Part shown: positions 29,982 through 41,427 of the stretch, one piece after another
Layout: each line of letters begins with the position of its first letter
How positions within the stretch are numbered: position 1 is the first letter of the stretch
DNA from: Sphingomonadaceae bacterium
GTDB lineage: Bacteria; Pseudomonadota; Alphaproteobacteria; Sphingomonadales; Sphingomonadaceae
Reading direction: 5' to 3'
Assembly: GCA_020630295.1 (NCBI GenBank)
Contig: JAHDBR010000003.1
Coordinates: forward strand, 1-64,000
Length of the DNA stretch: 64,000 bases
Translations under genes and position numbers: made by a program
The notes under the pieces: model-generated
Database searches by the model: none
The model's input: the letters and a program-made list of their open reading frames with translations, nothing else
Told to the model about the DNA's origin: nothing

Positions 29982-31517
29982 TCACCGCTCCTTAGTGGCC
30001 GAGAATTTCAGATCAGGGTTCTTTTCTTCCTGATACCCCACATCCCAAGGCGATTTTGCGAGGAACACCATATCGCCGTCCCGGTCTTTCGCCAGATTTG
30101 CGCGATTAAACTCTTCAAACTGGCCGAGCGGCTCATCCGGTCCGGTAACCCAGCGCGCAGTGGCAAATGGCGCCGCCTCCAAAGCTGCCTCGACCTTATA
30201 TTCGGCAGACAGTCGGGAGATCAGAACTTCCAGCTGCAATTGCCCGACGACGCCAACAATGTGCTGCGCGCCCAATTCGGGATAGAACACCTGGATCACG
30301 CCTTCTTCCGACAGATCGTCCAGCGCTTTGCGTAATTGCTTGGTCTTGGTCGGATCTTTCAATTGCACCCGCCGCAGAATCTCCGGCGCAAAGTTGGGCA
30401 GACCGGTAAAGCGCAGCTTATTGCTCTCGCTCAGCGTATCGCCCACGCGCAGCGTCCCGTGATTGGGAATGCCGATAATATCACCCGCTTCGGCCGTATC
30501 GGCAATTTCCCGGTCCTGCGCGAAAAACAGTATCGGGGAATGGATGGCAATCGGTTTACCCAGCCCGCTCGGCGTCAGCTTCATGCCGCGTTTAAACGTG
30601 CCCGAAACCTGCCGCATAAAGGCAATCCGGTCGCGGTGGTTCGGGTCCATATTGGCCTGAACTTTGAAAATGAACCCCGTCACCTCGTCATAGTCAGGCG
30701 TGATTTCGGCGTCGCCGGCTGGTTGCGGACGCGGGGGCGGCGCAAATTTCGCGATGGCTTCGATCAGTTCGGTCACACCGAAATTCTTCAGCGCGGATCC
30801 GAAATAGACCGGCGTCAGATCACCATTGCGATAAGCCTCCAGATCAAATTCCGGATAGCCGATTTGCGCCAGTTCCGCGTTCTCGGCGAAGCGTTCAGGC
30901 AACTCGAAGTCGGCATCACGGGTGCCAAGAAACTCTTTCGACGGGCCTTCGGGCCGCGCTACTGTGCCGCTTGCATAATCAAGAATGCCCTCAAATTCGC
31001 CGCCCATGCCAATGGGGAACATTTGCGGGCTGACATCCAGCGCCAGCATATCAGCAATTTCGTCCAGCAATTCAAAAACCGGGCGCCCTTCGCGGTCCAC
31101 TTTGTTGACGAAGGTGATAATCGGCACGCTGCGCAAACGGCAAACCTCGAACAGCTTGCGCGTTTGCGGTTCGATACCTTTCGCCGCATCGATCACCATG
31201 ATCGCCGAGTCGACTGCAGTTAGCGTGCGGTACGTGTCTTCCGAGAAATCCTCGTGACCTGGCGTATCGAGCAGGTTGAAGGTAATCCCGTCCCGCTCGA
31301 ACGTCATCACGCTGGACGTGACAGAGATGCCGCGCTGCTGCTCGATCTTCATCCAGTCTGACCGCGCCCGCCGCGCGGCCCCGCGCGCCTTTACCTCGCC
31401 CGCAAGATGGATCGCGCCGCCTTGCAGCAGCAGCTTCTCCGTCAGCGTGGTCTTACCCGCATCGGGGTGCGAAATAATCGCAAAGGTGCGTCTGTTCGAG
31501 GTGGTGTTGGACGCCAT
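29982..31517 (-). CDS. prfC: Peptide chain release factor 3
   Basis: 'RTFAIISHPDAGKTTLTEKLLLQGGAIHLAGEVKAR', 'SDWMKIEQQRGISVTSSVM'. Confidence 0.97.
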   Translation of the reverse strand: MASNTTSNRRTFAIISHPDAGKTTLTEKLLLQGGAIHLAGEVKARGAARRARSDWMKIEQQRGISVTSSVMTFERDGITFNLLDTPGHEDFSEDTYRTLTAVDSAIMVIDAAKGIEPQTRKLFEVCRLRSVPIITFVNKVDREGRPVFELLDEIADMLALDVSPQMFPIGMGGEFEGILDYASGTVARPEGPSKEFLGTRDADFELPERFAENAELAQIGYPEFDLEAYRNGDLTPVYFGSALKNFGVTELIEAIAKFAPPPRPQPAGDAEITPDYDEVTGFIFKVQANMDPNHRDRIAFMRQVSGTFKRGMKLTPSGLGKPIAIHSPILFFAQDREIADTAEAGDIIGIPNHGTLRVGDTLSESNKLRFTGLPNFAPEILRRVQLKDPTKTKQLRKALDDLSEEGVIQVFYPELGAQHIVGVVGQLQLEVLISRLSAEYKVEAALEAAPFATARWVTGPDEPLGQFEEFNRANLAKDRDGDMVFLAKSPWDVGYQEEKNPDLKFSATKER

Positions 31518-31519
31518 GC

Positions 31520-33922
31520 TTAGCCCCGAAGCTCCGCGCCAAGCTTAGCTGCCGCCGCAACCACCTTGTCTGAAATCGCTTTCAGGTCTTCATCCTTGTA
31601 GCTTTTTTCCGAAGGTTGCAGCGTGACTTCGATTGCAACGGACTTCTTGCCTTCGGGCACACCCTGGCCGGAAAACACATCGAATATGCGCGCATCGACG
31701 ATATTGGCCTTGTCCGCACCCTTGATCATTCGCTGAAGATCACCCGCCGGCAGGTTGCCCGGAACCAAGAATGCAAAATCACGCATGACCGACTGTAATG
31801 CAGGCGGTGCATAGGCTGTCCGCGCGAAGCTAGGCGCGCCCTTCTTGCCCGGAATCGCATCGAGGAAGATTTCAACGGCGACTACCGGAACTTCAATATC
31901 AAATGTGGCGAGCGTTTTGGGATGCAGCGCTCCGAAACGCGCGAGGACGTTTTTTGGGCCGAGCCGCAGCGTTGCCGATTGTCCGGGATGGAACTGCGGA
32001 CCGGCCTCGCCCATCACTTGCAGCTTTTCTGCCGGCGCGCCCGCTTCTGCAAGCAGCGCCATCGCTTCGGCCTTGGCATCAAACGCGTCAAACGCTTCTG
32101 CCTTACCCGATGCCCAGCCGCGTGCAGAACGCTCACCTGCCAAGACAACGCCCAAAGTCGGCTTCTCGTTGCTGGAGCCGTCAGCATTGCGGAAATATCG
32201 CCGACCGATCTCGAACAGGCGCAGCGAGGCTGCGCCGCGATCAACGTTGCGCTTCGCTGCAGCGAGAAGTCCCGGGATCATTGACGGGCGCATCGCCTTC
32301 ATGTCTTCGCTGATTGGATTGTCCAGCACCCACAGCTCCTGACCTTCAGCGGCGAAATGCTCCGCATCGGGTACCGGCAGGAATGACCAGGTTACGGCTT
32401 CATTGAGGCCGCGGCCCGCAGCCGCACGGCGCACACGGCGTTCCTGCTTTTGTTCGTGTGATGCGGTTGGCGCGGCAACCCCTTCCGCGCGGGGCAAAGC
32501 CACGCTGGCGACATCATCAATGCCGTAAATCCGCACGACTTCTTCAACCAGATCGGCGGGCCCTTCCACATCGTGGCGGCGCAGCGGAACGGTCACTGTC
32601 CATGCTGCACCTGTCATGTCGACAGAGAAACCAAGCGATTCCAAGATTCGCTGCTGCTCTGCTTCATCTACCGCCACACCGCCAAGTTTGGCCGTAAGTG
32701 CGGGGTCGAAAGTGATGGTTTTGGCCACGCCCGGAGGCGAACCGGCACGAACAACATCGGATGCAGCACCGCCCGCCAGTTCGACAATCAGGCCGGTCAG
32801 CAGGTCGAGCCCGTCGTCGAGAAACTCCGGATCAACGCCCCGTTCGAAGCGCGTACGCGCATCCGAGGCCAGACCTAATTTCCGTCCCGTCGCGCCAATA
32901 CGGTCGGGATTGAAATAGGCAATTTCCAAGAGAACATCGGTCGTGTCATCGCTGCAGCCTGAATTCTCGCCGCCCATTATGCCGGCAATATCATGCACGC
33001 CCTTATCGTCGGCGATAACGGTCATCGCGTCATCAAGAGTGTACGTCTTCTCATTCAGCGCGAGGACCTGCTCACCGTTTTTGGCCCTTCTCGCGACCAC
33101 TGGACCGGTGAGTTTGGCGAGGTCGTAGGCGTGTGCCGGGCGCCCAAATGCCAGCATCAGATAATTTGTCAGATCGACCAGCAAGGAGATCGGGCGCTGA
33201 CCTGCGCTCTGCAGTCGCTGCTGCAACCAATCCGGAGAGGGACCGTTTGTGACGCCGGTGATGACACGTCCATAAAAGGCAGGACAGCCGTCAGAATCAT
33301 CGCTGCGGATTTCCACCGGACAGCCGTCAGAGGCCTCAAATGCCGGAAACGCGATCGGTTTCAGCGTGCCCATGCCCGCAGCCGCAAGATCGCGCGCGAT
33401 GCCGTACACACCCATGCAATCGGGGCGGTTGGGCGTAATGGCCACATCGAAAACCGGGCTGGATCCATGATAATCGGCAAAGCTGTGCCCGACAGGGGCG
33501 TCATCGGGCAATTCGATAATACCGTCATGTTCATCGCCCAGTTCCAGCTCGCGCACGGAACACATCATGCCGTTGCTTTCGACACCGCGGATCGCGCTTT
33601 TGCGAAGCTCCATACCGTTGGACGGCACAACAGCGCCCGGCTGACCGAGCACGCCCAGCATACCAGCCCGTGCATTGGGCGCGCCGCACACCACCTGCAA
33701 CGGTTCGCCCGCGCCAGTGTCCACGCTCAGCACTTGCAATTTGTCTGCGTCCGGATGCTTCTCTGCCGAAAGAACCTTGGCCACGGTAAAGCCTGAGAGC
33801 CGCTCCGCAGGGTCTTCTATGCCTTCGACTTCCAGGCCGATACGATTCATCGCCGCAGCCAGATCGGCAACGCTGGCCTCTGTTTCCAGATGATCTTTGA
33901 GCCATGTCAGAGAAAACTTCAT
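31520..33922 (-). CDS. pheT: Phenylalanyl-tRNA synthetase beta subunit
   Basis: '[21 protein letters not shown]', '[29 protein letters not shown]'; next to pheS. Confidence 0.97.
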   Translation of the reverse strand: MKFSLTWLKDHLETEASVADLAAAMNRIGLEVEGIEDPAERLSGFTVAKVLSAEKHPDADKLQVLSVDTGAGEPLQVVCGAPNARAGMLGVLGQPGAVVPSNGMELRKSAIRGVESNGMMCSVRELELGDEHDGIIELPDDAPVGHSFADYHGSSPVFDVAITPNRPDCMGVYGIARDLAAAGMGTLKPIAFPAFEASDGCPVEIRSDDSDGCPAFYGRVITGVTNGPSPDWLQQRLQSAGQRPISLLVDLTNYLMLAFGRPAHAYDLAKLTGPVVARRAKNGEQVLALNEKTYTLDDAMTVIADDKGVHDIAGIMGGENSGCSDDTTDVLLEIAYFNPDRIGATGRKLGLASDARTRFERGVDPEFLDDGLDLLTGLIVELAGGAASDVVRAGSPPGVAKTITFDPALTAKLGGVAVDEAEQQRILESLGFSVDMTGAAWTVTVPLRRHDVEGPADLVEEVVRIYGIDDVASVALPRAEGVAAPTASHEQKQERRVRRAAAGRGLNEAVTWSFLPVPDAEHFAAEGQELWVLDNPISEDMKAMRPSMIPGLLAAAKRNVDRGAASLRLFEIGRRYFRNADGSSNEKPTLGVVLAGERSARGWASGKAEAFDAFDAKAEAMALLAEAGAPAEKLQVMGEAGPQFHPGQSATLRLGPKNVLARFGALHPKTLATFDIEVPVVAVEIFLDAIPGKKGAPSFARTAYAPPALQSVMRDFAFLVPGNLPAGDLQRMIKGADKANIVDARIFDVFSGQGVPEGKKSVAIEVTLQPSEKSYKDEDLKAISDKVVAAAAKLGAELRG

Positions 33923-35019
33923 GCGCCTGCTCCTACACCGGCGGAAAGCGTGGGCTGATCATAAGGGCTGAACCCGTAATGCTGTAGCCAGCGAATATCG
34001 CCGTCAAAGAACGCCCGCAAATCATCCATGCCGTATTTCAGCATCGCGAGCCGGTCCACGCCGACACCGAATGCAAAGCCCTGCCATTCATCCGGATCAA
34101 GTCCGGCAAATTCGATAACGCGGCGATTGACCATGCCGCTACCGAGAAGCTCCATCCAGGCATGGCCGGGCGCATCACCCGACCCGCCCAACACACGCCG
34201 TCCCTTCACAACCTCAAAACCCACATCGACTTCGACGCTTGGTTCGGTGAACGGAAAATAGGACGGACGCAGTCGCAGCACGATGTCATCGCGCTCGAAG
34301 AACGCCTTGAGGAACGTCTCCAGCGTCCATTTCAGATGGCCTAGATGAATATCCTTGTCGATTACCAGACCTTCAACCTGATGGAACATAGGCGTATGCG
34401 TGGCATCGCTATCGCTGCGATAGACGCGGCCAGGCGCAATGATCCGCACCGGCGCACCCTCTTTCACCATTGTACGAATTTGCACTGGTGAAGTGTGAGT
34501 CCGCAGCAACATGGCGCGGTCTTCGGCATCGCGATCAGGAAAATAGAATGTGTCATGCATCGCACGGGCGGGATGATTCTCATCCATGTTGAGTGCGGTA
34601 AAATTGTGCCAGTCATCTTCGACTTCGGGACCGGTTTTTACCGCGAAACCCAGATCAGCGAAAATCTCCGCCAATTCATCCATCACCTGACTAACCGGGT
34701 GGACGCTGCCCTTGGCAGAAATCGGAGCGGGCAGGGAAAGATCGAGCGTTTCCGTGGCCAGCTTCCGGTCCAGCTCCGCATCATCCATCGCCTGTTTGCG
34801 CAGGGCAATGGCGTCGGCGACTTCAGACCGCGCTTGTTGGATGGCGGGAGCCTTCTCCTGCCGCTCTTCAGGCGTCATTTTGCCCAAAGTCTTCAGCAAT
34901 TGGCTGATCCAGCCTTGTTTGCCCAATGCCTCTACGCGCAGCGCCTCCAAAGCATCTGCGTCGGCTGCGCTTTCGATGGCGGAAAGCGTCTGTTCTTTGC
35001 GTGTGTTCAATTCAGTCAT
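33919..35019 (-). CDS. pheS: Phenylalanyl-tRNA synthetase alpha subunit
   Basis: '[26 protein letters not shown]', '[17 protein letters not shown]'. Confidence 0.97.
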   Translation of the reverse strand: MTELNTRKEQTLSAIESAADADALEALRVEALGKQGWISQLLKTLGKMTPEERQEKAPAIQQARSEVADAIALRKQAMDDAELDRKLATETLDLSLPAPISAKGSVHPVSQVMDELAEIFADLGFAVKTGPEVEDDWHNFTALNMDENHPARAMHDTFYFPDRDAEDRAMLLRTHTSPVQIRTMVKEGAPVRIIAPGRVYRSDSDATHTPMFHQVEGLVIDKDIHLGHLKWTLETFLKAFFERDDIVLRLRPSYFPFTEPSVEVDVGFEVVKGRRVLGGSGDAPGHAWMELLGSGMVNRRVIEFAGLDPDEWQGFAFGVGVDRLAMLKYGMDDLRAFFDGDIRWLQHYGFSPYDQPTLSAGVGAGA

Positions 35020-35159
35020 GGCGAAGGCGCGCTAGCGCCTATTGCCGCGCAACGCAAAGCTGCATTTGCCGGTGAGCAGGCCTATTCGTCCTGATCGTCA
35101 AACTGACAACGCGCAGTATATCTGCATAACCGAACCAGCGCGGATGATGCCAAACACAG

Positions 35160-35196
35160 AAAAGGGCGCGGAAGGCCAAGCCCGCCGCGCCCTTTT
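35160..35196 (-). terminator. Intrinsic (bidirectional-looking) terminator downstream of rplT
   Basis: 12-bp perfect stem AAAAGGGCGCGG(35160-35171)/CCGCGCCCTTTT(35185-35196). Confidence 0.85.
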
Positions 35197-35220
35197 CAGA
35201 CCGGTTAATCCGGTAAAATC

Positions 35221-35580
35221 TTAAGCTGGAAGAGCTTTCTTCGCCTGTTCGATAATGGTCTTGAAAGCAGCGCCTTCATTCATCGCCAGATCGGCCATGA
35301 CTTTACGGTCCAATTCAATACCGGCGAGTTTAACGCCGTGCATGAACTGCGAATAGGTCAGACCTTCTGCGCGAACCGCAGCGTTGATACGCTGGATCCA
35401 CAGGGCGCGGAAATTGCGCTTCTTAACTTTACGGTCGCGATACGCATACTGGCCGGCTTTTTCGACGGCTTGGCGTGCGACGCGAATGGTGTTTTTACGG
35501 CGGCCGCGATAGCCCTTGGCTTGATCGAGTAACCGTTTGTGCTTCTGGCGTGTGGTCACGCCGCGTTTAATGCGAGGCAT
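35221..35580 (-). CDS. rplT: 50S ribosomal protein L20
   Basis: '[68 protein letters not shown]'. Confidence 0.98.
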   Translation of the reverse strand: MPRIKRGVTTRQKHKRLLDQAKGYRGRRKNTIRVARQAVEKAGQYAYRDRKVKKRNFRALWIQRINAAVRAEGLTYSQFMHGVKLAGIELDRKVMADLAMNEGAAFKTIIEQAKKALPA

Positions 35581-35619
35581 ATCTCTTAACTCCTAAAAAG
35601 TGACTTGGTCTCTCGGCGC

Positions 35620-35823
35620 TCAATTGAGGCCGTAAGGAGCCCATTTCTTGATCGTCTTCGCATCAGCGTCAGAGATCACAGATGTGCCACGGTTCTGGCG
35701 GATATACTTTGCATTGTGATGCGTCAGGCGGTGGCGTTTGCCAGCAACACCGTGCTTCACTTTGCCGCTTGCGGTGATTTTGAAGCGTTTCTTCACACCG
35801 CTTTTGGTCTTCAGCTTGGGCAT
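35620..35823 (-). CDS. rpmI: 50S ribosomal protein L35
   Basis: '[47 protein letters not shown]'. Confidence 0.98.
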   Translation of the reverse strand: MPKLKTKSGVKKRFKITASGKVKHGVAGKRHRLTHHNAKYIRQNRGTSVISDADAKTIKKWAPYGLN

Positions 35824-35988
35824 TTTCTTCTCCTAAAAGGATTTCGGTTCGGGACACGTACAACCAGCCCTGGCAGCCCTAACGGCCAGACCGGCAGATG
35901 AATCACGTGTCAGTGAAGTGCGGGCCATTACTGATGTGACTGCGAGAATGCAAGCGATTCCCTCGCCAATCATAAGGGCCGTAAAACA

Positions 35989-36022
35989 ATATTGGCGGAG
36001 TGCAGAAGCGCCCCGCCAATAT
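35989..36022 (-). terminator. Intrinsic terminator downstream of OMP gene
   Basis: 10-bp perfect stem ATATTGGCGG/CCGCCAATAT then TGTTTT on minus strand. Confidence 0.75.
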
Positions 36023-36043
36023 CAAATCAAACAAACGCGATTT

Positions 36044-36655
36044 TTAGAAACGCGCGCCCAATGCAACGCCGATATTCGCGCGTTGAAAATCGAACGTATA
36101 AATGTCGTAGCTTTCGCTAATGCCAACTTCGATGCGGCCATAGAAATTTTCGTTGAAGCTGTGATCATAACCCAGCGCAGCATTATATCCGCTGCCAGTT
36201 TCGCTCTCGTCGAAATTGATGATCTGCCCGTTGACGTTCACCGGGCCAACCACGTCGATGGTCTGCTGGCCATAGCCGACTTTTGCGTAAATCAGGCCAT
36301 CATCGCCAGCAATCAGACCGGCGTGCAGACCGACTGCCCAATAACCGCCGGAACTGACGCAGAAATCGCCGTCACAGCTTTCGATCGATGACACTTCATA
36401 ATTCGCATAAGGGCCGACCACGACGGCATCGCTCACTGCAAAATCATAACCGATTTCACCGCCGAATGCGATGCCGCTGCCCAGCTCGTAATTAATGTTC
36501 TGCGATTCCTGCGGGTCGTTAATACGCTCCCACATTACGCGGCCTTCAATACGGACGCCTTCTTTGTTGGCGCTGTCTGCTGGCGCGCTGTCTTGCGCCA
36601 TAACAGGTGCGGTCAAAAGCGTGGTTGCCGCCAGGCCGATAATCAACTTTTTCAT
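36044..36655 (-). CDS. Outer membrane beta-barrel protein
   Basis: Signal peptide, alternating beta-strand pattern, C-terminal '...NIGVALGARF' ending in Phe. Confidence 0.85.
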   Translation of the reverse strand: MKKLIIGLAATTLLTAPVMAQDSAPADSANKEGVRIEGRVMWERINDPQESQNINYELGSGIAFGGEIGYDFAVSDAVVVGPYANYEVSSIESCDGDFCVSSGGYWAVGLHAGLIAGDDGLIYAKVGYGQQTIDVVGPVNVNGQIINFDESETGSGYNAALGYDHSFNENFYGRIEVGISESYDIYTFDFQRANIGVALGARF

Positions 36656-36754
36656 ATGATCTCCGATAGTCTGTTCAAGAATTCCGGAAGGTCACATAGT
36701 TAAATCTAAAGCATTGTAAATAATACGAACACCGAATGTCGCTGACATACAATT

Positions 36755-37540
36755 TCAGCCCATTGCCTCCAGCACATCTTCCAGCCGCGCGGCGTCGCCT
36801 ATCGCCAAAGCCGTGCCGTCGCTTCCGGCATGAAGGGGTTCGCCGTTCCAGTCGCACATTGTACCGCCGGCGCCCTCTACAACGGGCACTAGAGCCGCAA
36901 AATCATGCAGCTTCAAACCGGCTTCGCAGACAATATCCACATGACCGGAAGCGACCAGGCCGTAATTATAGCAATCGCCGCCATAAATGATCTTTTTCTC
37001 AGCGACTGACTTGGCCAGCGACATGAAATGATCGGCTTGATGCTCGCTGAAATGGTGCGGACTGGTGGTGCCAAGAACCGCATCTGACAATTCGCGGCAC
37101 GGGCGGGAACGGATCGGGCTTGCGTTAAATGTTGTACCCTTTCCGACTGCCCCTACCCAGCGCTCAGCATTGATCGGCTGATCAATAATGCCGAGCACTG
37201 GCCAGCCGTCTTTAAGGAGCGCTATCAAGGTCCCGAATATCGGCCGACCAGCGATAAAGCTGGTGGTCCCGTCAATCGGGTCGAGAACCCATTGCCGCGC
37301 CGCGCCTTCATTGCGCGTGCCATATTCTTCACCGATAATTCCATCATCGGCGCGCTCGCTTTCCAAGATGGCCCGCATGGCCGCCTCCGCAGCCTGATCC
37401 GCCTCTGTCACGAAAGATCGGTCGCTTTTTTGCTCCTCGGAAAAACCGGTGCGGAACAAAGGTCTGATCGCGGCTCCGGCGGCATCTGCTAAACGATTGG
37501 CGAGGACGATATCGGCTGAGGTTGGCATGGCGGCGGTCAT
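36755..37540 (-). CDS. hisN: Inositol monophosphatase family, likely histidinol-phosphatase
   Basis: 'GIIGEEYGTRNEGAARQWVLDPIDGTTSFIAGRPIFGTLIAL', 'VVEGAGGTMCDWNGEPL'. Confidence 0.9.
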   Translation of the reverse strand: MTAAMPTSADIVLANRLADAAGAAIRPLFRTGFSEEQKSDRSFVTEADQAAEAAMRAILESERADDGIIGEEYGTRNEGAARQWVLDPIDGTTSFIAGRPIFGTLIALLKDGWPVLGIIDQPINAERWVGAVGKGTTFNASPIRSRPCRELSDAVLGTTSPHHFSEHQADHFMSLAKSVAEKKIIYGGDCYNYGLVASGHVDIVCEAGLKLHDFAALVPVVEGAGGTMCDWNGEPLHAGSDGTALAIGDAARLEDVLEAMG

Positions 37541-37743
37541 TTCACCGGAATGGCACGGTCGTCAAGCAGCGCCGCTAGGCAAAGCGCAAGATTCGATATT
37601 GTCTTGCGCAAATTCTGTGATGCAATACTGAGCAATGGCTAAGGCTCACATAGCAACAAAATTTCATCAAGGGCCTTGATCGTGATGACGTTTGATTTGT
37701 AACACGAAACATGGATTTCGGGCGCTAAGACCATAAAAGGGAC

Positions 37744-38736
37744 GTGAATTGCATCATGGGTGATGGGGAACCCAGCACGGCTAAAGCAAGGCTACAGCCT
37801 GAAACCGGCGCGACCAAAGACGGCGTGCCGCTATCCCTTAACCGTCCGCCTGCGCATGATTTAGAGCCTTGGCTGGCGCGGATCATGGTTGCGATTGCAC
37901 AAGCACCCGACGACTTCAGCGTAAGCGGCCTTCTCTGTAATGACGCGGGCTATGTACGGACCGCTATCGGCGTCGACTGGACCGTGGGCACTGCAGATGG
38001 CGAACTCCGCATTCGCGACGAAACCTTTTTATGCGGCCAGCATTCCAAAGCTATGCCTCTGGATTATGTCGGAGGGATCAAGGTCGCCGGCTTCATGCTA
38101 AAACCGGGCGCAATGCGCGCCTTGTGGGGCATTGATGACGGCCCGCTGATCGACCGGATCAAGCCCATTGAATATGTCGGCATCAATGATGCGGAACTCA
38201 CCGGACTTTACCAGCCGGGGATGAGTCCTGAAGATTGGTTGCTAGAGATTGAAAACTGGCTGCGGCATCATATTGCACAGAATGGCTGCCAGCCTCCCGA
38301 GCAACTTTCCCAGAAATTCGAGGCTGCGTCATTTGCCGACCCCAATCAATCGATCAACGATTTTGCGGACCGCAATGGTGTGACCGCGCGGACATTGCAG
38401 CGGATAATAAAGCGTGATTTCGGTTTAACCCCGAAACAGGTCATGCGCCGTGCCCGAACGCTGGATCTGGCCGCACGGCTATGCGGCGTTGCTGACGAGA
38501 ATGAGGAGGAAATCTATCTTCGCTTCTTCGACCAGTCGCATCAAATCCGCGAATTCACGACATTCTTTGACATGACGCCGCGGCAATTTGTGGCCGACCG
38601 GCAAGGCTTGCTGACCTTAAGTCTGGAAATTCGGCAAGCCCGCCGGCTGGAAGTTCTCAACCGGCTTGATCCCAATGCAGTCAGGCCTTGGATGTCCGAC
38701 CCGATATTACCCCCGGTCAGTCAAACAGCGAACTGA
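37744..38736 (+). CDS. AraC-type helix-turn-helix regulator
   Basis: C-terminal '[43 protein letters not shown]...[15 protein letters not shown]'; start could be ATG near 37756. Confidence 0.85.
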   Translation: MNCIMGDGEPSTAKARLQPETGATKDGVPLSLNRPPAHDLEPWLARIMVAIAQAPDDFSVSGLLCNDAGYVRTAIGVDWTVGTADGELRIRDETFLCGQHSKAMPLDYVGGIKVAGFMLKPGAMRALWGIDDGPLIDRIKPIEYVGINDAELTGLYQPGMSPEDWLLEIENWLRHHIAQNGCQPPEQLSQKFEAASFADPNQSINDFADRNGVTARTLQRIIKRDFGLTPKQVMRRARTLDLAARLCGVADENEEEIYLRFFDQSHQIREFTTFFDMTPRQFVADRQGLLTLSLEIRQARRLEVLNRLDPNAVRPWMSDPILPPVSQTAN

Positions 38737-39652
38737 CCGAGCTTTCATCGGCAATCCGGCGCACAGCTTCGCCAATCAGCGGAGCAATTGTCAGAATGCG
38801 AATACGATCTGAATCCTTGGCGGCATCAGATGGCAGAATTGTATCGGAAATTACCAACTCCGTCAGAGCCGAATCGTTAACGCGTGCCACTGCGCCGCCG
38901 GACAAAACGCCATGGGTTATGTAAGCCGCCACGCTGTTTGCACCCGCATCAAGCAATGCCTGCGCCGCGTTGCAAAGGGTCCCGCCTGAATCGACAATGT
39001 CATCGATCAGAATGCAATGCCGCCCCTGAACTTCTCCGATGATGTTCATCACTTCAGACTCGCCCGGCCGGTCGCGCCGCTTATCAACGATTGCCAGCGG
39101 CGCATTGTCGAGCCGTTTGGCAAGGGCGCGGGCACGAACCACGCCGCCAACGTCAGGCGAAACAACCATCAGATCCTGATCACCGTAACGCGCCTGAATG
39201 TCCGCCGCCATTACAGGCGCGGCATAAAGATTGTCGGTCGGAATATCGAAGAAACCCTGAATCTGCCCGGCGTGCAGATCGACTGACAAGACGCGGTCAG
39301 CGCCGGCTTCGGTCATCAGATTGGCGACCAGCTTAGCCGAAATCGGGGTCCGCGGTCCCGGCTTCCGGTCTTGGCGAGCATATCCGAAATACGGGACAAC
39401 TGCGGTAATCCGCCGCGCAGATGCCCGCCGCAATGCGTCAATCCCGATCAACAATTCCATCAAATTGTCATTGGCCGGAAAGCTGGTCGATTGCAGGACA
39501 AACACATCTTCGCCGCGCACATTCTCGTGAATTTCGATGAAAATCTCTTCATCTGCAAAGCGGCGCACACTGGCATCACAAAGCGGGATTTCCAGATAAG
39601 CGGCAATCGCCCGGGCAAGCGGGAGATTGGAATTAGCAGCCATGATTTTCAT
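38717..39652 (-). CDS. prs: Ribose-phosphate pyrophosphokinase
   Basis: '[27 protein letters not shown]', '[21 protein letters not shown]'. Confidence 0.97.
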   Translation of the reverse strand: MKIMAANSNLPLARAIAAYLEIPLCDASVRRFADEEIFIEIHENVRGEDVFVLQSTSFPANDNLMELLIGIDALRRASARRITAVVPYFGYARQDRKPGPRTPISAKLVANLMTEAGADRVLSVDLHAGQIQGFFDIPTDNLYAAPVMAADIQARYGDQDLMVVSPDVGGVVRARALAKRLDNAPLAIVDKRRDRPGESEVMNIIGEVQGRHCILIDDIVDSGGTLCNAAQALLDAGANSVAAYITHGVLSGGAVARVNDSALTELVISDTILPSDAAKDSDRIRILTIAPLIGEAVRRIADESSVSSLFD

Positions 39653-39815
39653 GCGATTGTTCCTTGGCAGCGCAGCGAATCGCGCCGTTGAGACTTAGCC
39701 GAGCAGACCGCCGATGCAACAGTAGCGGCGGCGGCTTTTCCCAAGTCTGTGAGTTCTCAGCCCTAACATGCCCTTGCCAGCAACGGTCGCCAGCAATGGC
39801 TGACTTATTCAAGCC

Positions 39816-40799
39816 TTAACGGTGCTCACCCTTGATCCAGCGCACAGTGCCGGAACTGGCGCGCATGACCACACTTTCAGTAGTCATCTTACCGCCGCGC
39901 AGACGCTTCACTCCGTCCAGCAGCGACCCGTCGGTCACGCCGGTTGCTGCAAATATACAGTCGCCTTTCGCCAAATCTTCCAATTTGTAGATCCGGTCGA
40001 GATCTTCGATGCCCCACTTACGGGCGCGGGCGCGTTCATCATCATTTCGGAACACAAGGCGGCCGTTGAACTGCCCGCCGACGCAGCGCAGGGCCGCCGC
40101 AGCAAGCACGCCTTCAGGAGCGCCGCCCTGCCCCATATACATATCGATGGTCGTATCTTCATCGGTGGTCGCAATGACACCGGCAACATCGCCATCGGGG
40201 ATTAGAAAGATGCCGCATCCGATTGCACGCAATTCTTCAATGATCGCCCCGTGGCGAGGGCGGTCCAGAACGCACACGATAATTTCTTCCGGCTTGACTC
40301 CCTTAGCGGCTGCCACAGCTTCGACATTTTCCGTCACGCTTTTATCGAGGCTGATAATGTCGGCCGGATAGCCCGGGCCAACGGCCAGTTTGTCCATATA
40401 TGTGTCTGGCGCGTTCAGCAGGTTGCCTTCTTCCGCAGCGGCCAAAACAGCCAAAGCATTCGGGCCGGCTTTTGCAGTGATCGTGGTGCCTTCCAGCGGG
40501 TCCAAGGCTATGTCGATTTTCGGGCCCTTACCCGGAGCACCGCCAACTTTCTCGCCGATATAGAGCATCGGTGCTTCGTCACGCTCGCCTTCACCGATGA
40601 CCACGGTGCCGTCCATATATAATTCGTCAAATGCCTCACGCATTGCTTCGACCGCAGCCGCATCAGCTGCTTTTTCATCGCCGCGCCCGATCAGTTTGGA
40701 AGCGGCAATCGCGGCTGCTTCCGTGACGCGGACCATCTCGAGAACCAGTACCCGGTCAAGGACATCGCTAGGTGAAGTTTTCGGCGTGTTCATGGTCAA
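39816..40799 (-). CDS. glpX: Class II fructose-1,6-bisphosphatase
   Basis: '[20 protein letters not shown]', '[21 protein letters not shown]'. Confidence 0.96.
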   Translation of the reverse strand: MTMNTPKTSPSDVLDRVLVLEMVRVTEAAAIAASKLIGRGDEKAADAAAVEAMREAFDELYMDGTVVIGEGERDEAPMLYIGEKVGGAPGKGPKIDIALDPLEGTTITAKAGPNALAVLAAAEEGNLLNAPDTYMDKLAVGPGYPADIISLDKSVTENVEAVAAAKGVKPEEIIVCVLDRPRHGAIIEELRAIGCGIFLIPDGDVAGVIATTDEDTTIDMYMGQGGAPEGVLAAAALRCVGGQFNGRLVFRNDDERARARKWGIEDLDRIYKLEDLAKGDCIFAATGVTDGSLLDGVKRLRGGKMTTESVVMRASSGTVRWIKGEHR

Positions 40800-40854
40800 T
40801 TCAGTCCCTGTAGGCTGGTGAGTAAGTTGGATTTGGCCGACTTAGACAGGGAGC

Positions 40855-41427
40855 GTGAGATTGTCGAGAAGCCTCCCCGCCATTCCGCCCGTTTCACGCG
40901 CGCTTTTATTCGGATGGGCGGGCCTATGGCTTGGCACATCTCCGGCGCAGGCTGAAAGCCAGCCGCAAACCACGGCTGAGAATGTGATTGCCAGTGCCAA
41001 ACAGGCTTATGGCCCGCCGCCGCCAGAGCCGAAATGCGATCCGCAACAAGGCGACGAGATCGTTGTCTGTGCAGAGGAGCAAGAACAAAGCCAGTTTCGG
41101 GTCAAATCCAGCAGCGAACTGGACCCTACGGGCGAAGAAGCCATTGATGACGGGCTGCCCAGAGCTCCTGACGTAGCGGGGCCCGGCATTTTCACAGGTC
41201 CACCCACAATTGGCGGATTGTGCGTCCCCGGGCTCCAAAAATGTCCGCCGCCACCCGCTTTGCTCATCGATTTTTCCGAACTGCCCGAAGCACCACCGGG
41301 TTCAGATGCCGACAGGATTTCCAAGGGCCTGCCACCGCGCGGCAATGATACGGGCACATTCGTTTCGCAAGAAACGCCTGATGAAGCTGCCGACGAAGTT
41401 ACTGAAGGCGCTCCACCGAATCGCTAA
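40855..41427 (+). CDS. Secreted hypothetical protein
   Basis: Signal peptide-like N-term; 'PPPPEPKCDPQQGDEIVVCAEEQEQSQFRVKSSSELDP' motif; intact ORF. Confidence 0.65.
   Translation: MRLSRSLPAIPPVSRALLFGWAGLWLGTSPAQAESQPQTTAENVIASAKQAYGPPPPEPKCDPQQGDEIVVCAEEQEQSQFRVKSSSELDPTGEEAIDDGLPRAPDVAGPGIFTGPPTIGGLCVPGLQKCPPPPALLIDFSELPEAPPGSDADRISKGLPPRGNDTGTFVSQETPDEAADEVTEGAPPNR

Noticed and set aside
30336-31223. 295-aa plus-strand ORF opposite prfC
   Set aside because: Antisense artefact; prfC motifs are clear on the minus strand
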